Assembly (NCBI RefSeq): GCF_017312725.1
Contig: NZ_BOPO01000111.1
Span: 1 to 64,000, forward strand
Source: Actinocatenispora comari
GTDB taxonomy: Bacteria > Actinomycetota > Actinomycetes > Mycobacteriales > Micromonosporaceae
Length of the DNA: 64,000 nucleotides
Reading direction: 5' to 3'
A model generated the notes under the pieces. It saw nothing but the letters and a program-made list of their open reading frames with translations, was not told the DNA's origin and ran no database searches. A program made the translations under genes and the position numbers. Each line of letters begins with the position of its first letter. The first letter of the stretch is position 1. Shown here in pieces: positions 34,393 to 44,736 of this stretch.

Positions 34393-35430
34393 ATGTCGAC
34401 GAGGACCGACGAGACGCCGATGCACCGGGCCGCTCGGGTGTCGGACTCGATGCGTGCGCTCGCCGAGCGTCGCCTCCGGCAGCGTGGTTGGCGCACGATG
34501 ATCGTGCCCTACGCCGGCTACGGCGCGCCGGGCTGGGCCCGGGTGATCTGCCGGGTGCTGCTGCGCCCGGACGATCCGCGGCCGCCGAAGCCGCGCACCC
34601 GGCGCCGCAAGGTACGCGGCTGGCGCAGCTTCACGTCGATCCCGGCGCAGGGCGTACCGGTGACGATCGTGGCGGGGGAGCGGCGGGTCGAGGCGCTCAC
34701 CGACCGCGGCGGGTTCGTCGACCTGAGGGTCGAGGCCGAGCTGACCCCCGGCTGGGACCAGGTGCTGCTGGAGAGCGAGGGCACCGCCGCGGTGTCCGCG
34801 CCGATCCGGGTCGTCGACCCGGACGTGCGGTTCGGCATCGTGTCCGACGTGGACGACACGGTGATGGTGACCGCGCTGCCCCGGCCGCTGCTCGCCGCCT
34901 GGAACACGTTCGTGCTGGACGAGCACGCCCGCGCCTCGGTGCCCGGGATGGCCGTGCTGTACGAGCGGCTCGCCACCGGCCATCCCGGCGCGCCGGTGTT
35001 CTACCTGTCCACCGGCGCCTGGAACGTGGCGCCGACCCTGTCCCGGTTCCTGTCCCGGCACCTGTTTCCGGCCGGGCCGCTGCTGCTGACCGACTGGGGC
35101 CCGACCACCGACTCGTGGTTTCGCAGCGGTCGCGAGCACAAGCGGGACACGCTGCGCCGGCTGACCACGGAGTTCCCGTCGATCCGCTGGCTGCTGATCG
35201 GTGACGACGGCCAGCACGACGAGCAGCTGTACGCGGAGTTCGCCGCCGAGTTCGGTGACCACGTCGCGGCGGTGGCGATCCGGCGGCTGTCGCCGACCCA
35301 GTCGCTGCTGGCCCGCGGCCTGCCCGCGCCGCACGGCGCGCCGCACGCCCGGGACCTGACCTGGCTGTCCGCCCCGGACGGCGCCGGCCTGTCCACCCTG
35401 CTGCGCGAGGCCGGCCTGCTCCCCGACTGA
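34393..35430 (+). CDS. DUF2183 (App1-like) phosphatase-fold protein
   Basis: A 345-residue protein with the DUF2183 domain known from yeast App1 phosphatidate phosphatase. FGIVSDVDDTVMVTALPR has the DxDDT catalytic pair, YLSTGAWNVAPTL follows, and WLLIGDDGQHDEQLYAEFA has the acidic metal residues. An Arg-rich N-terminal half (PPKPRTRRRKVRGWRSF) precedes a beta-rich part. ATG at 34393 is likely but lacks a good ribosome site; ATG 34420 is an alternative. Bacterial substrates are not known. Confidence 0.82.
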   Translation: MSTRTDETPMHRAARVSDSMRALAERRLRQRGWRTMIVPYAGYGAPGWARVICRVLLRPDDPRPPKPRTRRRKVRGWRSFTSIPAQGVPVTIVAGERRVEALTDRGGFVDLRVEAELTPGWDQVLLESEGTAAVSAPIRVVDPDVRFGIVSDVDDTVMVTALPRPLLAAWNTFVLDEHARASVPGMAVLYERLATGHPGAPVFYLSTGAWNVAPTLSRFLSRHLFPAGPLLLTDWGPTTDSWFRSGREHKRDTLRRLTTEFPSIRWLLIGDDGQHDEQLYAEFAAEFGDHVAAVAIRRLSPTQSLLARGLPAPHGAPHARDLTWLSAPDGAGLSTLLREAGLLPD

Positions 35431-35435
35431 CGGTC

Positions 35436-35457
35436 CGGCCCGCGTCTCGCGGGGCCG
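35436..35457. terminator. Terminator-like hairpin between convergent genes
   Basis: CGGCCCGCG pairs with CGCGGGGCCG (one bulge) around a TCT loop, 5 nt after the DUF2183 stop and between genes that converge. Confidence 0.5.
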
Positions 35458-35542
35458 CGGCGGACCTGGCGACGCCACGGGTCGTCCGGCGCCGGTCGCC
35501 GGGCTCGCGCCGGTCAGTGCTGGCTCGCGCCGCGGGTGCCGG

Positions 35543-38011
<2,469 letters not shown>

Positions 38012-38100
38012 CCGGCCAGTCTGCCGTACCGGTCGCCGGGCGGGCCCGGTCGGGGGACGGCGCGACGTTTGGTCCCGGCGCCGCCGGGAACCATCAGGGT

Positions 38101-38358
38101 ATGGGGCGGCCACGGGGCGATCTGCCGTTCGGGCCGCCGGCACACAGTGCGTTGAACCTGCGCCTGGCGTTGGCGTTGTTCGGGTTCGTGGTCGCCGGCG
38201 GTGCGGCGGTCGCCGCCTTCCTGCTGGGCCGGGTCCTGCCGGGCGTGGTGCTCGCCGCGGTCGCGGCCGTCGCGCTGGCCAACGCCGGCTGGGTGCAGCA
38301 CCGCCGCCGTCAGCGCAGCCGGGCCGAGCACGGCAAGCGCCACTCGCTCTTCGAGTAG
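38101..38358 (+). CDS. Small two-helix membrane protein (possibly DUF6343)
   Basis: An 85-residue protein: a Pro/Gly-rich start, SALNLRLALALFGFVVAGGA and VLPGVVLAAVAAVALANAGW as two hydrophobic helices, then a basic tail (HRRRQRSRAEHGKRH). It resembles a small actinobacterial family I recall as DUF6343. Function unknown. It is divergent from hrpB, 89 nt apart. Confidence 0.6.
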   Translation: MGRPRGDLPFGPPAHSALNLRLALALFGFVVAGGAAVAAFLLGRVLPGVVLAAVAAVALANAGWVQHRRRQRSRAEHGKRHSLFE

Positions 38359-38404
38359 TGGGGAAGGCGCGCCGGGAGTAGTGGGAAGGCGCGGCGGCGC
38401 CGGG

Positions 38405-39625
38405 TCAGGCGAGCGGGACGTGCGCGCCGAGCGCGTTCACCGCGGCGCCGATCCGGTCGTACTCGCGCTGGTAGACCGACCGCTGCGCGGCCGACGGCTG
38501 CCCGGCCAGCGCCGTGGACAGGGTGACCAGCCGGATCTTCGGCGCGATGTCCACCCAGGTCGGCACCGCGTCGACGTGGCTGACCCGCCAGCGCCCGCCG
38601 GCCGACTCGGTGAACGTCAACCGCGGCATCACGCCCTCCCGGCTCGCGGCGACCGGGTCCTCATGCCGGGCGATCTCGTTGCCCATCCCGTACACCACCC
38701 ACTTGCCGCCGATGCGCTGGAACGGTTGCACCACATGGGCGTGGCAGCCGAGGATCGCGTCGACGTCCGGCGAGCCGAGCAGGGTGCGTGCCTGCGCGCG
38801 CTGCTCGTCGGTCGGCTGCTGCTGGTACTCGGTGCCCCAGTGCAGCGAGAGCAGCACGATGTCGGCGCCGGCGGCGCGGGCGGCGTGCGCGGCGGTCAGG
38901 ATCCGGTGCACGTCGGTGACGTTCACCAGCCAGGACTCGCCCGCCGGCAGCGACAGCCCGCTGTTGAGCCCGAAGGTGTACGACAGGTCCGCGATGCGCA
39001 CCCCGTGCACGTCGATCAGGTCGGTGCGGGCCGCCTCCCGGGCGCTGCGCGCGGTACCGGCGTGGTGCAGGTGCGCGGCGTCCAGCGCGTCCAGGGTGTC
39101 CCGCACCCCGGCGCTGCCCTGGTCGTACGAGTGGTTCGAGGCGGTGGAGCAGTCGTCGAACCCGGTGGCCCGCACCGCATCGAGCACCTGCGGCGGGGCG
39201 GCGAACCGGGGCCAGCCGCGCGGTGCGTCGCCGGGCCCGGCGAGCGGCGTCTCCAGGTGACAGACGGCGAGATCGGCGCCGGACACGGCCGGGCGTACCC
39301 CGGCGAAGATGTCACGGAAGTCCATTCGGCCGTGCCCGTCCGCGCGGGCCTGCTGCCACACCGGCGGGTGGACCAGCACGTCACCGGCGCCCAGCACGGT
39401 GACCCGGCGCGGGCCCGAGGGCGAGGGCTGCGCGGCGGAGCGGGCCGGTGAGGAGGCGGCGGGGGAGACCGTCCGCGGCCCGTCCGCCGCGCAACCCGCG
39501 GCGGCGATGAGTACCGCCGCCGCAGCAGCGACGATCGTGCAGCTGCGCTGCCAGGTCGGACGCACCCGGGTGGCCCCGGTCGGGACCGCACTCCGCAGGG
39601 CGACAGTTCCGGCGCGTCGCGACAT
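38405..39625 (-). CDS. CapA-family lipoprotein (metallophosphatase fold)
   Basis: A 406-residue exported protein. The signal peptide ends in a lipobox (LIAAAGC, Cys ~44), followed by a Ser/Pro-rich linker. The PGA_cap domain has VTVLGAGDVLVH, VCHLETPLAG, DCSTASNHSYDQG, VLLSLHWGTEYQ and ILGCHAHVVQPF, which carry the Asp, Asn and His of a calcineurin-like fold. CapA proteins act in polyglutamate capsule production, but no capBC genes are nearby, so the role is unknown. ATG at 39625 (MSRRAG) is chosen because it begins a proper signal peptide. Confidence 0.85.
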   Translation of the reverse strand: MSRRAGTVALRSAVPTGATRVRPTWQRSCTIVAAAAAVLIAAAGCAADGPRTVSPAASSPARSAAQPSPSGPRRVTVLGAGDVLVHPPVWQQARADGHGRMDFRDIFAGVRPAVSGADLAVCHLETPLAGPGDAPRGWPRFAAPPQVLDAVRATGFDDCSTASNHSYDQGSAGVRDTLDALDAAHLHHAGTARSAREAARTDLIDVHGVRIADLSYTFGLNSGLSLPAGESWLVNVTDVHRILTAAHAARAAGADIVLLSLHWGTEYQQQPTDEQRAQARTLLGSPDVDAILGCHAHVVQPFQRIGGKWVVYGMGNEIARHEDPVAASREGVMPRLTFTESAGGRWRVSHVDAVPTWVDIAPKIRLVTLSTALAGQPSAAQRSVYQREYDRIGAAVNALGAHVPLA

Positions 39626-39910
39626 CGGCCAACCGTACCGACAGCTTTGCCGCGCCGCGGCGATTCGGTGATTTTCCCCGCAGCCGGATCCTGGGAAGCG
39701 CGGCCACGCCGCGCGGCCCGCTGGGTAGGGTCGCCGCAGACATCGACGTCTGGAGGCAAACGGGGCGGGCACGTCGAGCGCCCCGACACCGACCGCAGGC
39801 AGTGGGCGGTCCGAGTGGAGCCGATCGCCGGTTCCCGTCCGGGCCGCCCGGGACTCGGCGTCGACGGGGGTCGCGGCACCTCCCGGTACGCCGGCGAAAG
39901 GCGCGACGAG

Positions 39911-41350
39911 ATGACCGATCAAGCCAACATCGGAGTGACCGGACTGGCCGTGATGGGCCGCAACCTGGCCCGCAACCTGGCCCGGCACGGACACACGGTG
40001 GCCCTGCACAACCGGCACCAGCAACGCACCGACGACCTGGTCGCGCAGTTCGGCGACGAGGGAACGTTCGTCCCGACCGGCTCGGCGGCGGAGTTCGTCG
40101 CGGCGCTGGAACGGCCGCGCAAGCTGATCGTGATGGTCAAGGCGGGCGGGCCGACCGACGCGGTGATCGAGGAGTTCGCGCCGCTGCTGGAGGACGGCGA
40201 CATGATCGTCGACGGCGGCAACGCGCACTTCGCCGACACCCGGCGCCGGGAGAAGGCGCTGCGCGAGCGCGGCCTGCACTTCGTCGGTACCGGGGTGTCC
40301 GGCGGCGAGGAGGGCGCGCTGCACGGCCCGAGCATCATGCCCGGCGGCTCGCGGGAGGCGTACGCGTCGCTCGGGCCGATCCTGACCGACATCGCCGCCG
40401 ACGTGGACGGCACCCCGTGCTGCACGCACATCGGCCCGGACGGCGCCGGCCACTTCGTCAAGATGGTGCACAACGGCATCGAGTACGCCGACATGCAGCT
40501 GATCGCCGAGGCGTACGACCTGCTGCGGCACGCGCTGGGGCTCGAGCCGGCGCAGATCGCGGACATCTTCCGGGACTGGAACACCGGCCGGCTCGACTCG
40601 TACCTGATCGAGATCACCGCGCAGGTGCTCGGGCACGTCGACGCGGCGACCGGCAGGCCGTTCGTCGACGTGGTGGTCGACCAGGCGGAGCAGAAGGGTA
40701 CCGGCCGGTGGACGGTGCAGACCGCGCTGGAGCTGGGGGTGCCCACCACCGGCATCGCCGAGGCGGTGTTCGCCCGGTCGCTGTCCGGCGGCGCGGCGCT
40801 GCGCGAGGCGGCCCGCGGGCTGCCCGGGCCGGCCCGGGCGCCGATCACCGGGGCCGCCGCCGAGACGCTCGCGGCCGACATCGAGCAGGCGCTGTACGCC
40901 TCCAAGGTGGTCGCCTACGCGCAGGGCTTCAACGAGATCCAGGCCGGCGCCGCGGAGTACGACTGGCCGATCGATCTCGGGGCGGTCGCGACGATCTGGC
41001 GCGGCGGCTGCATCATCCGGGCCGCCTTCCTGGACGACATCCGCGCCGCGTACGCGAACGACCCGGCGCTGCCGACGCTGCTCACCGACGGCGGCTTCGC
41101 CGAGGCGGTACGCGACGCGCAGGACTCGTGGCGGTCCGTGGTCGCCACCGCAGCCCGGCTCGGCATCCCGGCGCCCGGCTTCTCCTCCGCCCTGTCGTAC
41201 TACGACGCGCTGCGGGCGCAGCGGCTGCCCGCCGCGCTGGTGCAGGGCCAGCGGGACTACTTTGGGGCGCATACCTACCAGCGGGTCGACCGCCCGGGCA
41301 CCTTCCACACCGAGTGGGCCACCCGCGACGCAGCAGAACACGAGGTGTAG
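39911..41350 (+). CDS. gnd: 6-Phosphogluconate dehydrogenase, decarboxylating
   Basis: A 479-residue enzyme of the pentose phosphate pathway that makes ribulose-5-phosphate, CO2 and NADPH. The Rossmann motif is GVTGLAVMGRNLARNLARHG; VDGGNAHFADT and GTGVSGGEEGALHGPSIMPG bind substrate; GHFVKMVHNGIEYADMQLIA has the catalytic Lys and Asn. Length and the C-terminal tail (YFGAHTYQRVDRPGTFHTEW) mark the long GndA type. ATG at 39911 ends a 285-nt upstream gap in which I see no other gene. It is followed after 3 nt by a dienelactone-hydrolase gene. Confidence 0.95.
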   Translation: MTDQANIGVTGLAVMGRNLARNLARHGHTVALHNRHQQRTDDLVAQFGDEGTFVPTGSAAEFVAALERPRKLIVMVKAGGPTDAVIEEFAPLLEDGDMIVDGGNAHFADTRRREKALRERGLHFVGTGVSGGEEGALHGPSIMPGGSREAYASLGPILTDIAADVDGTPCCTHIGPDGAGHFVKMVHNGIEYADMQLIAEAYDLLRHALGLEPAQIADIFRDWNTGRLDSYLIEITAQVLGHVDAATGRPFVDVVVDQAEQKGTGRWTVQTALELGVPTTGIAEAVFARSLSGGAALREAARGLPGPARAPITGAAAETLAADIEQALYASKVVAYAQGFNEIQAGAAEYDWPIDLGAVATIWRGGCIIRAAFLDDIRAAYANDPALPTLLTDGGFAEAVRDAQDSWRSVVATAARLGIPAPGFSSALSYYDALRAQRLPAALVQGQRDYFGAHTYQRVDRPGTFHTEWATRDAAEHEV

Positions 41351-41353
41351 CAG

Positions 41354-42100
41354 TTGAGCTACGACGCAATCCAGGCGGAGACGGTCACCATCGGCGGGCA
41401 CGACGGCGACCGGATCGAGGCGTACCAGGCGCGCCCGCTCGGCCCCGGTCCGTTCGGTGCCGTGGTGGTCATCCACCACCTGCCCGGGTACGACCGGGAG
41501 AGCAAGGAGACGGTGCTCCGCTTCGCCACCGAGGGCTACCTCGCCGTCTGCCCGAACCTGTACTCGCGGCAGGGCGCCGGGCTGTCCCCCGAGGAGGCCG
41601 CGAGGCTGGTCCGGGAACGTGACGGCGGCATCTCCGACGAGCAGCTGGTTGGCGACGTCGCCGGCGCCGCGGCGTACCTGCGGGAGCAGACCAGCAGCAA
41701 CGGCAAGGTCGGCTGCATCGGCTTCTGCTCCGGCGGCCGGCAGGCGTTCCTGGCCGCGGCCAACGTCGACCTGGACGCCGCGGTGGACTGCTACGGCGCG
41801 TTCGTGGTCGGCAACCCACCGGAGGGGTTCCCGTTGCGCGCCACCGAGATCCTCGACCAGGCGCCGAACCTGCGCTGCCCGCTGCTCGGCCTGTTCGGCA
41901 ACGAGGACCAGTTCCCGTCGCCGGACCACGTGGCGACCCTGGAGAAGGAGCTGACCAGGCTCGGCAAACCGCACGAGTTCCACTCGTACGACGGGGCCGG
42001 CCACGCGTTCTTCTCCGTCGACGGCCCCCGGTACCGGCCGGAGGCCGCGGTGGACGGCTGGTCGAGGATCCTCGACTTCTACGGTCGCCATCTGAGCTGA
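41354..42100 (+). CDS. Dienelactone hydrolase family protein
   Basis: A 248-residue alpha/beta-hydrolase of the DLH family with a Cys nucleophile: VGCIGFCSGGRQAF, with the Asp in FGNEDQFPSPDHV and the His in YDGAGHAFFSVDGPRY. Family members open cyclic lactones such as dienelactone, but many are general carboxylesterases. TTG at 41354 lies 3 nt after gnd, so the genes are cotranscribed; a lactone-clearing role near 6-phosphogluconate is possible but untested. Confidence 0.85.
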   Translation: MSYDAIQAETVTIGGHDGDRIEAYQARPLGPGPFGAVVVIHHLPGYDRESKETVLRFATEGYLAVCPNLYSRQGAGLSPEEAARLVRERDGGISDEQLVGDVAGAAAYLREQTSSNGKVGCIGFCSGGRQAFLAAANVDLDAAVDCYGAFVVGNPPEGFPLRATEILDQAPNLRCPLLGLFGNEDQFPSPDHVATLEKELTRLGKPHEFHSYDGAGHAFFSVDGPRYRPEAAVDGWSRILDFYGRHLS

Positions 42101-42106
42101 CCTGCC

Positions 42107-42136
42107 CGGCGGGGTCACCGCGTGGTGGCCCCGCCG
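42107..42136. terminator. Bidirectional terminator hairpin
   Basis: A 13-bp stem with one mismatch and a GCGT loop lies between the convergent gnd operon and the membrane-protein gene. Confidence 0.65.
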
Positions 42137-42161
42137 TACCGCGTCCGGTGGTGCGCCGCGC

Positions 42162-42992
42162 TCAGAGGCCGAACAGCGTGCGCACGATGTCGACGTAGAA
42201 GTTGCCCTCGATGTGCCGGAAGATCGCGAACGGCTCGCCCGGGCTGCCCACGAACGGCCGCAGCGTCCACGCCAGCTGGGTGCCGACGAACCCGAACACC
42301 ACGATCCAGACGTACAGCAGCGCCATGCTCGCCTGCCGCTCCGGCGCCGGCGGTAGCGGCCGCATCGGGGCGGCCCCGTTGGTCGGTGCCGGGGCGTCGG
42401 CCGCCGGCAGCGCCGCGGGCTGCCCCTCGTGACCGGCGCCGACCATCGCCGGGACCGGTTGTGCCGCAACGGGTTGCGCGGCGGGCACGGATGGTGGAAT
42501 CGCCGGCTGGTTCATCGACCGCATGCCGCCGACGAGGAACTTCAGCCCCACGAACGCGGTGAGCGTCATGATGGCCACGTTGAGCAGCTTGTAGAACGAG
42601 TAGTGCGGCGCGGTCACCAGGAAGAACAGGCTGATCGGTGCGAACGCCAGGCACAGCGTGGACATCACCGTCACCGCGACCGACACCAGCGCCACCGCCT
42701 GCCGGATCGACAGCCGGGCCCCGAACACCAGGTTGAACAGGTACAGCGTCGGCAGGCAAATCACCAGCGTGACGAGCAGCAGGATCGGCAGCTTCACCGC
42801 GGAGGCGACGGCCTGCAGCGCCCCGTTGGAGGCGCCGAGCACCGCGCCGTACAGGGCCAGGGAGATGGCCGCGGAAGCCAGCAGCTGTCCGGTCAGCGGG
42901 CCGAGGTCGCGGTCGTCCCGGATCTGTTCCCAGACCCCGGCCCGGTCTCGCAGGATGCGCTCGATCACGAGCAGGCTCTGTGCGGATGCCAT
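42162..42992 (-). CDS. Multi-pass membrane protein, Yip1-like
   Basis: A 276-residue protein with four hydrophobic segments in the first 160 residues (AAISLALYGAVLGA, LPILLLVTLVICLPTLYLF, VALVSVAVTVMSTLCLAF, VAIMTLTAFVGLKFLVGG), a Pro/Ala-rich ~70-residue linker and one more near the C-terminus (ALLYVWIVVFGFVGTQLAW). It resembles bacterial Yip1-type proteins of unknown function. ATG at 42992 has AAGGAG 7 nt upstream. Confidence 0.65.
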   Translation of the reverse strand: MASAQSLLVIERILRDRAGVWEQIRDDRDLGPLTGQLLASAAISLALYGAVLGASNGALQAVASAVKLPILLLVTLVICLPTLYLFNLVFGARLSIRQAVALVSVAVTVMSTLCLAFAPISLFFLVTAPHYSFYKLLNVAIMTLTAFVGLKFLVGGMRSMNQPAIPPSVPAAQPVAAQPVPAMVGAGHEGQPAALPAADAPAPTNGAAPMRPLPPAPERQASMALLYVWIVVFGFVGTQLAWTLRPFVGSPGEPFAIFRHIEGNFYVDIVRTLFGL

Positions 42993-43051
42993 GGCAGGCT
43001 CCTTGCTGCGACGACGTCGAAGTCGCTACACCCTAGAGGACACGAACAACG

Positions 43052-43711
43052 TCAGTCGGTCCGGTCCCGCTCGCCACGGGTCAATCGCCGCAGTTCGGTC
43101 GCGGCGAGCCCGGCCCGGTCCAGCTCGTCGGACAGCGCCGCGAGCGACGCCCGCGGGCCGGACGGTGCGGGCCCGGCGGGCACCAGCCGCTCCAGCCGGC
43201 GTACCTCGTCGGCGAGGGCGGCGTGCCGGTCCGGGTCGGCGCGGCAGTCGGCGGCGGTGTGTGCCACCGCCCACTCGATCCGGCGCAGCGACTGCTCGTC
43301 GAGCGGGTCCGAACCGCCGCGGAGCGCGTCGATCGCCCGCTGCGCGGCGAGCAGCAGCGCCGCGGCCGGCGGGTCGGCGGCGGCCAGCGCGGCGAGCCGG
43401 CGACGGCCGAACAGCACGCCGGCGGACTCGGCCGCCCGTTCGCGCCGAAGGCTGACCGCGCCGCGCACCGCGACCAGCGCGGCGACCAGGGCGACGAGCA
43501 GCCCGCCGTCGCCGGCCACCGCGCCGAACAGCGGCGACGCGCCGCTCGGCCGGGCACCGGACAGCAGGATGGCGAGCCCGCCGACCCCGAACAGCACCGC
43601 GACGACCGTGGTCAGCAACACGGTGGCCGGCTCGGTAGCGCCGGCGAGCAGCCGGCGCCGCACCTGGTCGGGCACCTGGGGTGCGCACACCGGTCGTGGC
43701 CGCCCGGTCAC
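43052..43711 (-). CDS. Two-helix membrane protein, paralogue of the one at 46258
   Basis: A 219-residue protein that starts RPVCAPQVPDQVRRRLLAGA, followed by two hydrophobic helices (VLLTTVVAVLFGVGGLAILL, LLVALVAALVAVRGAV) and a helical cytoplasmic domain with DPPAAALLLAAQRAID and RIEWAVAHTAADC. The protein at 46258-46893 shares this whole plan. GTG at 43711 is the likely start. Function unknown. It is divergent from a TetR gene. Confidence 0.7.
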   Translation of the reverse strand: MTGRPRPVCAPQVPDQVRRRLLAGATEPATVLLTTVVAVLFGVGGLAILLSGARPSGASPLFGAVAGDGGLLVALVAALVAVRGAVSLRRERAAESAGVLFGRRRLAALAAADPPAAALLLAAQRAIDALRGGSDPLDEQSLRRIEWAVAHTAADCRADPDRHAALADEVRRLERLVPAGPAPSGPRASLAALSDELDRAGLAATELRRLTRGERDRTD

Positions 43712-43838
43712 GACCGCCGCTCCGGGTCGAGCCGGGGCGGCGCCTGGTCCCGCTGTCTCATGTGCCCTGTCGTACCACAGGGTCCCGCGTCCGGCGGACC
43801 GGCGGCCGTCGCGACCCGGGTGGCAGAATTTTGCGACT

Positions 43839-43869
43839 CAGGAAAAGTTGCGCGACACGCAAACTCCTG
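43839..43869. promoter_or_regulatory. Imperfect dyad before the TetR gene
   Basis: TTGCG-CGACA-CGCAA (43848-43862) is a perfect core inside a longer imperfect repeat bounded by CAGGA and CCTG, 12 nt before the TetR start codon. It is a candidate autorepression site. Confidence 0.45.
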
Positions 43870-43881
43870 TATGGTGGGTAC

Positions 43882-44517
43882 ATGGCAGCCGACCCGAGCG
43901 GCCTGCGGGCCCGCAAGAAGGAGCAGACGCGCATCGCGCTGAGCTGGGCCACCATCCGGCTCGCCGTCGAGCGCGGTCTCGCCAACGTCCGGGTGGAGGA
44001 CATCGCCGCCGAGGTCGGCGTGTCCCCGCGCACCTTCAACAACTACTTCGCCAGCAAGGGCGAGGCGATCGCCGACCGGGAACTGCAACGCTTCCGGCAG
44101 TTCGCCGCGGCGCTGCGCGAGCGCCCCGCCGACGAGCCGCTGTGGCCGGCGATCACCGCCGCGGTGCTCGACCGGTACGCGCTGACCGGGGAGACCGACG
44201 GCGGCAGTGTCGAGGAGGTCGACGAGACCGCTCGGCGGCGCTGGGTGGAGGGGGTGCGACTGATGATCGCCGAGCCAGCCGTGCAGCGTGATCTGGCCGC
44301 CGCGTACGCCGCCGCCGAAGAGCAGCTCGCCGTGGCCGTCGCCGCCCGCACCGGTACCGACGTCGACCGCGACATGTTCCCGCGGCTGGTCGCCGGCGCC
44401 GTCGGGGTCGCCCTCGGTACTGCCCGACAGCAGTGGATGCGCGACCAGTCGGTGCCGATCGCCGACCTGATCGTCGATGCGCTGGCGCAGGTCGCCGGCG
44501 GCCTCCCCACCCCCTGA
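43882..44517 (+). CDS. TetR-family transcriptional regulator
   Basis: A 211-residue regulator. The N-terminal helix-turn-helix is ALSWATIRLAVERGLANVRV, EDIAAEVGVSPRTFNNYFAS; the rest is an all-alpha ligand domain. ATG at 43882 (MAADPSGLRARKKEQ). It is followed, after a repeat tract, by an FAD monooxygenase gene in the same direction, which may be its target. A dyad lies just upstream. Confidence 0.88.
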   Translation: MAADPSGLRARKKEQTRIALSWATIRLAVERGLANVRVEDIAAEVGVSPRTFNNYFASKGEAIADRELQRFRQFAAALRERPADEPLWPAITAAVLDRYALTGETDGGSVEEVDETARRRWVEGVRLMIAEPAVQRDLAAAYAAAEEQLAVAVAARTGTDVDRDMFPRLVAGAVGVALGTARQQWMRDQSVPIADLIVDALAQVAGGLPTP

Positions 44518-44536
44518 CCGACCCGACCAAGCCACG

Positions 44537-44621
44537 AACCCGAGCGCGCCACCAACCCGAGCGCGCCATCAACCCGAGCACGCCACCGACCCGAGCACGC
44601 CACCGACCCGAGCGGGCCGCC
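44537..44621. repeat. Five tandem 17-bp repeats
   Basis: Five consecutive copies of AACCCGAGCGCGCCACC with 1-4 changes per copy occupy the space between the TetR gene and the monooxygenase gene. No ORF with coding character covers them. Confidence 0.85.
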
Positions 44622-44736
44622 GGCTCCGCTGACCCGAGACCGAAGCGGCGACGGGGCCGCATCGCCCGTGCCGCACCACATCCCTGCCGCTCGCGACCCG
44701 CCGCGGTCGCGCGCTCGACCCTGCCCGGAGGCACTC

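Noticed and set aside
39626-42469. Long upstream extension of the CapA-like frame on the minus strand
   Set aside because: It runs antisense to gnd and the dienelactone hydrolase gene; the signal peptide beginning at 39625 marks the real start.
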